From: an uncultured Lysobacteraceae bacterium
GTDB lineage: Bacteria > Pseudomonadota > Gammaproteobacteria > Xanthomonadales > Xanthomonadaceae
Direction: 5' to 3'
Assembly (NCBI GenBank): GCA_946480825.1
Contig: CAMLLG010000001.1
Span: forward strand, 1-64,000
Length of the DNA: 64,000 bases
Part shown: positions 53,654 through 61,204 of the stretch, one piece after another
Numbering within the stretch: position 1 is the stretch's first letter
Layout: every line of letters begins with the position of its first letter
Program-made: the position numbers and the translations under genes
The notes under the pieces: generated by a model
Database searches by the model: none
What the model was told of the DNA's origin: nothing
Seen by the model: only the letters and a program-made list of their open reading frames with translations

Positions 53654-56600
53654 TCATCGGAAAAGCCCCGCGATGACCGCGCTGCCATCCGCGCCGACGA
53701 CGGACAGATGGTCCGCATCGACATCGATGCAGATGGCGGGCTTGGTCAGGAACTTGTTCCACCCCAGCGACGGCGGCAGATCGCCGTTGTTCCGCGTCGC
53801 GCGAATGACCACCGTCTCGCAGTTTTTCGGCAGCTTTTTCGGACGATAGCTGCGGCAGGCCTGCTCGCTGGCGATCGAAAGCCGATAAGCGAGCATGAAA
53901 TGACTCTCGGTCATCCAGATGCCGTTGCGCCGGATCAGCTGGAAGAGATATTCGGCGCGCCGATCTTCGGGGACCTTGCGGAACTCCTGGGCATCCAGCG
54001 GCCACTGACCGTTGAACGCGTTGATCAGGTTGGCGAAGACCTTGGAAATCTCGTCGGCGAGATCTCGGGTGGTCGATGCCGGGCAGCGACCATCCACCAG
54101 CACGAGACGCTCGACCTCGACCTTCTTCTGCAGCAGCTGATGCGCCATCTCGAAAGCGACGACCGCGCCGTTGGAATAGCCGAGCAGGCTCAGCTTTCTG
54201 CAGTCCCGCAAGGCATCGAGGGCGGCGATGTTGGCCTCGGCCATCGCGTGTATGGAATCGAGCGGATCGCGCTTGCCGTCCACGCCGACCGCCTGAAGCG
54301 CGAACATCGGCCGGATACCGTCCATCGCACGGCGCAACGTCTGCAGCGACAGGGCGCTGCCGTCGGCGCCCGCGACCGCGATGAGCGGCGTTCCCGACAG
54401 ATTGGTGATCATCGGCACGAGCAGGTCGTCGTCGGACAGCGGATCGCGGTTCACGAACCACTTTTCGAGATCGTTTTTCGCGTCGTCCCTGCGCTGCGGC
54501 TTCGCACCCGGGGCCGCGGCAGCGGTTTTCGTGCCGGCGGCCGGCGGGGACTTCGCGCGCGCAGCCGGGGCGGACGCTGCCGACTTGTCGACGACGGGCT
54601 TGCCGGCGACGGGCTCGCCAACGACATGGATGCGATCGAGCTTGGCCCGATGGCTTTCGGCCAGATGGTGGCCGAGACGTTCGATGTCCGGATGATTGAA
54701 CACGACGCTCGGCGAGATGTTTTCGCCGATCAGGGTGATGACTTTCTGGACCAGCGAGGCCATCCCGACCGAATCGAAGCCGAGCTTGTCGAAGCTCTGC
54801 GCGACATCGATGTTCGCGCTCGGCATCTGCAGCAGCCTGGCGGTCTCCTGCGTGAGGAAACGCACGATCTTGTCCTCGGCATCGAGCGTTTCCGCCTGTT
54901 CGCCGTCGGCGAGGGTATCGACGAAGCGCCATTCGCGCTCGGCCGCGGGCGCGCCACCGTCTTCCTGCGCGTCCTTCGTTTTCTGGGTCCTCGCGAGGGT
55001 GGGAATCACCACGCGCGGCGCGTCGGCGCCGTCGAAATCCAGCCAGTAACGCTTCTTGGCGAACGGATACGGCGGAATGTCGACCAACTGCGGCAGCGCC
55101 TGCGCGTTGCGGCGGCGCGTCAGCACCACGTCGCGCCAATGACGTTCCCAGGGCATGTCGATGCCGCCGACCCACAGCAGCGCGATCTCCTTCAGCATGC
55201 CTTCGTGCAGATTTTCGAGCAGCTTGTCCTCGCCGATCTGCGACTTGATCACGTCGAAGACGCGGGCGCTGTCGCGCTGCTGCGGTCCGCCGATGAAGAT
55301 CGGGCCGTTGCCGTCCGCCGGCTTGTTGCCGGCCAGAAGCTTGGCGGCGCGCGTCAGGGCTTCGATCAGTTCCTTGTGCGTGGCGGCGACGATGGCGAGC
55401 CGATGCTCCATCGGCGCGGTCGCCGATTGCAGGGTATAGGCCAGATCCTCCAGCGCCGGCGAGGGTTCCTGCGCGCGCGGGCCGCCGGAGTAGAAGGCCA
55501 GCGCGTCCTGCAGGAATTCGCGCGTGAGGGTCAACGATTCCTGCAGCGACTCGCGGGTACGCGCCGAGAAGACGAACAACTGGCGTCCGCTGTGCTCGGT
55601 GCGGACGACACCGCGGTCGGCGCGGTATTCCTCGAACAGCAGGTGCACGTTCACGCCGCTGTCGGAGAAGGAGTTGACGCCCGCGCGGATCGGTTCGTCG
55701 CCGCGGCGCAGTTCCTCGAACGGCAGCGGACGATCGGCGATGTACAGCGGATGCGATTTCGATTCGATGTCGATGAAGCTGTTGAGCGTTCTCTTGGTGG
55801 TCGTGGCGGGAAATTGCTTGTGGTACAGCGACAGCGCGACCTTCATCGCGCTGGCCACGCCGCTGGCCGGCTCGGTATGGCCGATATAACCCTTGATGCT
55901 GCCGAGCGCGCAGTTCTTCCCGCCGTCGGTCGGCGCATCGAATGCGTTCCTGATGCCCTCGAACTCGAAGGAATCGCCCCACTTGGTGGCGTAGCCGTGG
56001 ACTTCGATGTAGCGGACCGAGTTCTGCGCGATGCCGTGCATCTCGTAGCAATCGGAGATCACCCGGGTGATCGATTCGTGTTTGATCTCGGAGATGAAGC
56101 TGGCGTTGCCGCGGTTGTTCTGGTGGGTCGCGATGATCTTGGCGAAGATGCGGCGGTTGTCGCGCTCGGCGTCGTCCAGCCGCGTCAGTACCAGCAGGCC
56201 GACGCCTTCGCTGCGGGTGAAACCGTTGGCGGCGTCGTCGAACACGCCGCAGGTGCCGTCGGGCGACAGCAGGCCGTAGCGCGCGATCGCCGCGTAGTCG
56301 CCTTCGAAGAGATTCAGCGACACGCCGCCGCAGATGGCCACGTCGCACTCGCCCCGCGCCAACGATTGGCAGGCGCGGTGGATCGCGAGCGCGGACGAGG
56401 CGCAGCTGGCGTTGATCACCTCGCTCGGGCCCTGGAAGTCGTACAGAAACGAGAGGCGGTTGGCGAGGTAGTAGATCGGACTGGACGAGCTGAGCGGCGG
56501 CGCGCCGGGAATGCGGTGCAGATTGCGGCGCAGATGATGCTCGTATTCGGCGTAGGCATAACCGAGGAAGAGACCCGTGCGGGTACCGCGCAGGGTATCC

Positions 56601-57502
56601 GCACGCAGGCCGGCGTGCTGCAGCGCGTGGTAAAGCGCCTGCATCACCAGACGTTCCTGCGGGTCGCACAGGCGGGCTTCGTCTTCGCTGAGGCCGAAGA
56701 AGGCGGGGTCGAACAGATCGACCTCATCGATGCGTGCGCCCCAGCGCGGCGCGGCGTCGGCGTCGACGGTGCCCCAGCGGTCGCCCTTCAGCGGCATGAT
56801 CAGCGAGCGCTGTTCGATCAGGTTGTACCAGAGCGCTTCCGGCGTATTGGCCTCCGCGAACTTGCAGGCCATGCCGACGACCGCGATGTCGAGGCCGCCG
56901 GCCGGCAGCGCGACCGTTCGCGCTTCGGCGGGCTCGGCCGCGCGCTCATCGACCGACAGCCCGTAGTAATGCGCGAGCGCATCGGCATGGTGCGCCAGCA
57001 GATGCTCGATCAACGCCTCTCTGGAGGCGAAGCGCTCGCCGTGCAGGTCCAGGCCGTATTCGTCGCGGACGAAGGCCAGCATGCGCTGCAGCCCCCCTGC
57101 CCCGTCGGCGCGCGGTTGCCGCCGCGCGTCCGCACGACGGCGCGGGACAGCACCCGCTGCGGGCGACGCCGCCGGTGCCTTGGCTGCGGCCGGGGGCGCG
57201 GGCGTGGCAGGCGCTGCGGCCGCGGCAGGCTTCGGCTTCGGTGCGGCCGGAGCCTTGTTCATCGCACTGCCGATGGCGCCGGCCAGTTCGCGGATCGACG
57301 TGACCGCCGTCATCTGCGCCGGGGTGATCGGCACGTTGAGCTGTTTGCTCAGGTTCGTCATCACCTCGATCGCGATGATCGAGTCCATGCCGAACGAATC
57401 GAAGTCGGCATCGATGTCCAGTCGATCGACCGGGATTTTCAGGGTGGACGCGACCGTACCGGCGATCGTGTCCAACAATGTCGGTTCCGCGACAGCGCTC
57501 AT
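53654..57502 (-). CDS. AT-less polyketide synthase: ACP-KS-ACP-thioesterase
   Basis: A 1282-aa synthase. ACP1 carries the phosphopantetheine Ser41 (SFGMDSIIAIEV). An Ala/Pro linker leads to a KS (about 203-625) with nucleophile Cys367 (INASCASSALAIH), His502 in VEVHGYATKWGD format where HGTGT is usual, and His542 (GYIGHTEPASG). A KS-to-ACP linker ends IPPYPFAKKRYWLDF. ACP2 carries Ser911 (LGFDSVGMASL). The C-terminal thioesterase has nucleophile Ser1110 (LLGYSNGAVVAFEMA) and a late His in DVDADHLSVVG. No acyltransferase, so malonyl units must be loaded in trans. The ATG is one base past the stop of the upstream gene. Confidence 0.88.
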   Translation of the reverse strand: MSAVAEPTLLDTIAGTVASTLKIPVDRLDIDADFDSFGMDSIIAIEVMTNLSKQLNVPITPAQMTAVTSIRELAGAIGSAMNKAPAAPKPKPAAAAAPATPAPPAAAKAPAASPAAGAVPRRRADARRQPRADGAGGLQRMLAFVRDEYGLDLHGERFASREALIEHLLAHHADALAHYYGLSVDERAAEPAEARTVALPAGGLDIAVVGMACKFAEANTPEALWYNLIEQRSLIMPLKGDRWGTVDADAAPRWGARIDEVDLFDPAFFGLSEDEARLCDPQERLVMQALYHALQHAGLRADTLRGTRTGLFLGYAYAEYEHHLRRNLHRIPGAPPLSSSSPIYYLANRLSFLYDFQGPSEVINASCASSALAIHRACQSLARGECDVAICGGVSLNLFEGDYAAIARYGLLSPDGTCGVFDDAANGFTRSEGVGLLVLTRLDDAERDNRRIFAKIIATHQNNRGNASFISEIKHESITRVISDCYEMHGIAQNSVRYIEVHGYATKWGDSFEFEGIRNAFDAPTDGGKNCALGSIKGYIGHTEPASGVASAMKVALSLYHKQFPATTTKRTLNSFIDIESKSHPLYIADRPLPFEELRRGDEPIRAGVNSFSDSGVNVHLLFEEYRADRGVVRTEHSGRQLFVFSARTRESLQESLTLTREFLQDALAFYSGGPRAQEPSPALEDLAYTLQSATAPMEHRLAIVAATHKELIEALTRAAKLLAGNKPADGNGPIFIGGPQQRDSARVFDVIKSQIGEDKLLENLHEGMLKEIALLWVGGIDMPWERHWRDVVLTRRRNAQALPQLVDIPPYPFAKKRYWLDFDGADAPRVVIPTLARTQKTKDAQEDGGAPAAEREWRFVDTLADGEQAETLDAEDKIVRFLTQETARLLQMPSANIDVAQSFDKLGFDSVGMASLVQKVITLIGENISPSVVFNHPDIERLGHHLAESHRAKLDRIHVVGEPVAGKPVVDKSAASAPAARAKSPPAAGTKTAAAAPGAKPQRRDDAKNDLEKWFVNRDPLSDDDLLVPMITNLSGTPLIAVAGADGSALSLQTLRRAMDGIRPMFALQAVGVDGKRDPLDSIHAMAEANIAALDALRDCRKLSLLGYSNGAVVAFEMAHQLLQKKVEVERLVLVDGRCPASTTRDLADEISKVFANLINAFNGQWPLDAQEFRKVPEDRRAEYLFQLIRRNGIWMTESHFMLAYRLSIASEQACRSYRPKKLPKNCETVVIRATRNNGDLPPSLGWNKFLTKPAICIDVDADHLSVVGADGSAVIAGLFR

Positions 57503-57503
57503 C

Positions 57504-59225
57504 TCAATAATTCCCTGATTCTTCTGCCAACGCGAGGTCGGCGGCGAGCAGCGCCCGCAGGCGCTCCATTTCTTTGCGGGGCGACGCGCCGAGGGGCGTC
57601 GCATCGCCGGACTGCGGCGGCGCGGATGCCGCGGCTGCGGGCGGCGCTGCGGCTTCGGGGGTCGGTCGCTCATCGCGTTCGCGGAAGAACCCGCTGCGCT
57701 TGAGGTTCGACAGGCTCGTCTTCACGCCGGCGATCAGCGCTTCGATGTCCTCGTCGGTGTGGGCCGTGCTCAGGAAGCAGTCGCCCCGGTCGTCGGTCCG
57801 CAGGCCTTCCATGCGCAGCAGGATCGAGAACAGCGCTGCGGTCAAACCTCGCTCGCCGTCGACGAAGCGGAAGCGGAATGAAGAACCGAAGGTCTCGACG
57901 GCCACCGCCAGACGTTCTTCATCGAAGAACGCATGCAGCGCGTCGGCCAGCCGCGCGGTCTTCTCGGCCAGGGCGCGCTGGAAGCAGGCGCTGCCGCCGC
58001 ACGACTGCGCGCCATCGCCGCAGCGCGTCCCGATTTCTTCCAGGAAGGCCACGGCGGCGACGGCCGTCAGCGCGTTCTGCACAAAGGGCGCGGCGATCGC
58101 CGCGCGCCGCGCGTCCGGCTTGCCGTCATCGACGGAAGGCCCCGCGCCGCCGTCGATCGTATCCATGTATTTCGACGTTCCCGCGATGACGCCCGTGGGC
58201 AGGCCGCCGCCGACGATGTCGCCGTAGACGGCCATGTCGGCCTGGATGCCGAAGCGGCGCTGCGCATCGTGCGGGCAGACCCGGAAACCGCTGATGGTCT
58301 CGTCGAGAATCAGCGCGATGTTCTTCTCGACCGTCAGCTGGCGGAGCGCCTTGAGGAATTCCGCCGACCGACCGGGCGCATGGCGCGATCGCGCCGGATC
58401 GACCAGCACGGCGGCGATCTCGCCGGCCCGCCGCTCGATCGCGTCGAGCGACGCCATGTCGCCGTCGTTCAACGCGATGATCTGGTCGCCGAAGTCACCG
58501 ATGACCGCCTCGGCATCCGAGACGTCGCGATGACCGTCGCCGAACAGGACGATCTTCCTGCGGCCGGTCGATGCGCGCGCGATGCGCAGCGCGAGCGTCA
58601 GCGCTTCGCCTGCCGATGGCGTGAACAGCGCGCGCTCGTGCCCGGTGATCGCGCAGAACGACGCGCAGGCCCGGAAGCGCATGCCGCAATCGCCGGTCAG
58701 CGGCGTGCCCCGATCCAGGGCGTCCTTCACCGCATCGATCAGGAAGGGCGCGCGGTGTCCGAACAGGTTCGCGCCCATGTCGGCGGAAATGTCGATGTAT
58801 CGGTTGCCGTCGGCGTCGTGGACGTATGCGCCTTCGGCCCGGGTGCAGGCGATCGGGAAGTCGAGCGACTTCAGCGCATCGATCGGGCGCGAGGCGCGAC
58901 GCCCGTCGACGGCGTGGGCCCGGTGTTCGAGCGCATGGGCCCTGGACTTCGGCACGAAGCGGTCGTACCGCTCGACGAGCGCGGCGATCCAGGCGCGGTG
59001 CTCGTCGGTCAGCTCGCGCGGGTCGAGCGCCTTCAGGGGGCGCGGCGCGCCATGGCCGTCGTGCGCCTGCGCGATGCCGTCCGCACGGCGGAGGATCGCC
59101 AGCACCTGCGACTGCGCCTCCCTGTCCAGAGACTGGAACAAGCGCATGGCATCCTGCTTGTCGATCTGCTTCGACAGGATTTTTTTCGATACGTCTTGAA
59201 CGGGCATCTGCATGGCGTGATCCAT
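57504..59225 (-). CDS. Glutamate-semialdehyde-aminotransferase-like protein lacking the PLP lysine
   Basis: A 573-aa protein. Residues 1-120 resemble PKS/NRPS docking and linker helices (SKKILSKQIDKQDAMRLFQS). Residues 120-500 have the class III aminotransferase fold: YVHDADGNRYIDISADMGAN, PSAGEALTLALRIARAS (normally NSGTEA), and LILDETISGF with the PLP-ring Asp308. At the lysine site the family has LGKxxGGGxP, but here VYGDIVGGGLPTG has Asp336. The C-terminus is an Ala/Pro linker plus a charged helix (PRKEMERLRALLAADLALAE) suited to docking. It may be catalytically dead or mechanistically changed. The upstream gap is 10 bp; the downstream one is 1 base. Confidence 0.82.
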   Translation of the reverse strand: MDHAMQMPVQDVSKKILSKQIDKQDAMRLFQSLDREAQSQVLAILRRADGIAQAHDGHGAPRPLKALDPRELTDEHRAWIAALVERYDRFVPKSRAHALEHRAHAVDGRRASRPIDALKSLDFPIACTRAEGAYVHDADGNRYIDISADMGANLFGHRAPFLIDAVKDALDRGTPLTGDCGMRFRACASFCAITGHERALFTPSAGEALTLALRIARASTGRRKIVLFGDGHRDVSDAEAVIGDFGDQIIALNDGDMASLDAIERRAGEIAAVLVDPARSRHAPGRSAEFLKALRQLTVEKNIALILDETISGFRVCPHDAQRRFGIQADMAVYGDIVGGGLPTGVIAGTSKYMDTIDGGAGPSVDDGKPDARRAAIAAPFVQNALTAVAAVAFLEEIGTRCGDGAQSCGGSACFQRALAEKTARLADALHAFFDEERLAVAVETFGSSFRFRFVDGERGLTAALFSILLRMEGLRTDDRGDCFLSTAHTDEDIEALIAGVKTSLSNLKRSGFFRERDERPTPEAAAPPAAAASAPPQSGDATPLGASPRKEMERLRALLAADLALAEESGNY

Positions 59226-59235
59226 CTCGCTGGCG

Positions 59236-60861
59236 CTAGAACTGGTATTGATATCGAAGGACGAACTGCTTCTGGTCGCGATACGGCCAGCTCCCGCTGC
59301 GTTCGTCGCGTTCGTCGGGGTAGAAGAATTCGAAATAGACCGTGGAGTTGTCGTCGATCAGATAAGAACTGAGGAACCGGTGGCGGATGCTGGTGTACGG
59401 CCTGCTGTAGATCGTCAGCCAGCTCAGGGTCAGGTCGTCGTTGAAGAACCGGTTGGTCACCGCGCCGATCAGCGAGTATTCGTCCTGCTCGCGTCCGACG
59501 ATGTCGCCGTTCCAGTCCAGCAGACGGCTCCAGACGACTTCGGCGCTGTACATGAGCGTCCGCCCGCCCGGCGAATAATCGAAGCCGAAGGACGAATCGA
59601 ACTGGTCGCTTTCGACGACCGTGAGGCCGCTGCCGGTGGCCGAACTCGCGAAGAACGCCCGCGGCTGCTTCAGCGCCACTTCCGCGCGCAGCAGCAGGTT
59701 GTCGATCGCGATGTTCGCGGTCAGACCGTACATGCGCAGTCGTTGCTGACGCACCAGATAATCGTTGTCGATCAGCCGCGCCGCCATCAGGCTGATGTCG
59801 CTCTTGCCGAACGTGCGCTTCCAGCGCGCCCCGAATTCGTAGGTGCCGGCGCTGTCCCAGTCGTCGTCCGGCGCGTTCCTGTCGAAGGCGCCGGGGATGT
59901 CGTACTCGGACCCGCTGTCCGGATATTTGTTGTAACCGGGCCGCGGCACGAAGAACGCGGTCCACTGCCCCGAATCGCCGAAGTGATCCATGGCGAGCAT
60001 CGGCTGCCCGACGCGGGACTCTTCCAGCGAGATGAAGAAGAACTCCGCGCTGTTGCGCGGACTGATTTCGTCGGTGATCGCGCCGCCTTCCGAAACGCCC
60101 CACGGCAGGATCTGGTAGCCGACCCGGAAGCTGGTGTTGCCGAAACTGCTCTGCAGGTAGGCCTCGCGGGTGACCAGTTCGCGGAAGGGGTCCTCGTCCT
60201 TGGCCTTGGCGCGATGATCGTTGCCCCAGTGCAGGTTGAGCTTGGTGTCCAGACGGAGATACAGATTGCTGGTCAGCGCCTTGGAATACTCCAGCCGCAC
60301 CGAGGACCGATTGTTCACCACGCGTCGAGGCGAGGCGAATTTGTAGGAGACTTCGTGTTTGAGACTGATGCGCAGCGGATCGAGCCAGGCGGCGAGCGGG
60401 CTGTCTTCGTCCACCGTGGCTGTGCCGGGGTTCGCATCGTCGGTCGTCGATACCGGCCCCTCGGAGATCGGGTCCGCGGGCGTCTCGCCGAAGGGCGGTT
60501 GGTTCTCGGACGCCTGACCCGAAGGATCGCCCATGCCCGGACCGACATCGATTTCGACGTCATCGAAGTCGACGGTCGTGTCGGTGTCCTGCGACGGCGG
60601 CGCCGCGGCCGGAACGTCGTCGCCGCCTGCGGTCGGTGCCGCCGATGGCGTCTCCGTGGGCAGGTCGATGACGACGTCTTCGAGGAAATCGCTGTCGGGA
60701 TCGGGCGCGGGCTCGGGCTGCGGCGTCTGCGCACAGGCACCGAAGGCCACTCCGAGGGCCAGCAGGGAGACCGCCATCGACGCGATCGGTCGCGACGGTC
60801 GGGATTCCGGGCGACAGCCCGTTTCGCGCGCGCGCGCGACTGGAAAAGATGCGATTTTCAT
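59236..60861 (-). CDS. Outer-membrane beta-barrel protein
   Basis: A 541-aa exported protein with a signal region (ASMAVSLLALGVAFGACAQ), a Pro/Asp-rich linker to about residue 160, then repeated amphipathic strands (EVSYKFASPRRVVNNRSSVR, LYLRLDTKLNLHWG, TSFRVGYQILPWGVSEGGA). It ends RDQKQFVLRYQYQF with the C-terminal Phe of outer-membrane barrels. It resembles DUF1302-type porins that accompany MMPL and LolA-like genes. In this operon it is the likely outer-membrane exit. Confidence 0.8.
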   Translation of the reverse strand: MKIASFPVARARETGCRPESRPSRPIASMAVSLLALGVAFGACAQTPQPEPAPDPDSDFLEDVVIDLPTETPSAAPTAGGDDVPAAAPPSQDTDTTVDFDDVEIDVGPGMGDPSGQASENQPPFGETPADPISEGPVSTTDDANPGTATVDEDSPLAAWLDPLRISLKHEVSYKFASPRRVVNNRSSVRLEYSKALTSNLYLRLDTKLNLHWGNDHRAKAKDEDPFRELVTREAYLQSSFGNTSFRVGYQILPWGVSEGGAITDEISPRNSAEFFFISLEESRVGQPMLAMDHFGDSGQWTAFFVPRPGYNKYPDSGSEYDIPGAFDRNAPDDDWDSAGTYEFGARWKRTFGKSDISLMAARLIDNDYLVRQQRLRMYGLTANIAIDNLLLRAEVALKQPRAFFASSATGSGLTVVESDQFDSSFGFDYSPGGRTLMYSAEVVWSRLLDWNGDIVGREQDEYSLIGAVTNRFFNDDLTLSWLTIYSRPYTSIRHRFLSSYLIDDNSTVYFEFFYPDERDERSGSWPYRDQKQFVLRYQYQF

Positions 60862-60922
60862 TCAGGTCTCGTGCGCTTTGTGGATCTCGTCCCGTACCGG
60901 GTTCGATACGCAGTCGTGCCCG

Positions 60923-60950
60923 CGCCCCTTCGCCGCATGGCGAAGGGGCG
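60923..60950. terminator. 12-bp perfect hairpin
   Basis: CGCCCCTTCGCC-GCAT-GGCGAAGGGGCG is a perfect stem with a tetraloop, downstream of the - strand polyketide synthase and upstream of the outer-membrane protein gene. No T-run, so it may be an interspersed repeat as much as a terminator. Confidence 0.55.
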
Positions 60951-61117
60951 TTCGATGCGTCGATCGATTCCAGCGGGGATTCGAGTTCGTCCCTGGCCGC
61001 ATACGGCGATTCCATGTCTTCGGGGCGGCTGAAGCGCAAACCCTCGGGCTCGATGATGACACAACCCCCGCCGTCGATCGTGTCGACGGCGATGGCGAAG
61101 CGCAGGCCGCATCGACG

Positions 61118-61139
61118 CCGTCCCGCGCCCGTGGGACGG
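61118..61139. terminator. 7-bp hairpin after the polyketide synthase gene
   Basis: CCGTCCC (61118-61124) pairs with GGGACGG (61133-61139) over an 8-base loop, 65 bases past the synthase stop. Confidence 0.45.
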
Positions 61140-61204
61140 GTGCGGGAGGGAAGCGGAGCGGTGCGGAGGCGATTCCATGTCCGATACGTTCATGTGCGTT
61201 CGAT

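Larger units (their letters stand above)
60862..61204. other. Gap between the two synthase-operon segments
   Basis: 343 bp with no credible gene. It contains two hairpins (60923-60950 and 61118-61139). The decameric string CGATTCCATGTC occurs twice (around 61009 and 61170). A promoter for the genes from 60861 leftward could lie here, but none was identified. Confidence 0.55.

Noticed and set aside
60560..61039. A 159-codon - strand frame upstream of the outer-membrane protein
   Set aside because: It overlaps the start of that protein in another frame, is low-complexity and includes the hairpin at 60923.
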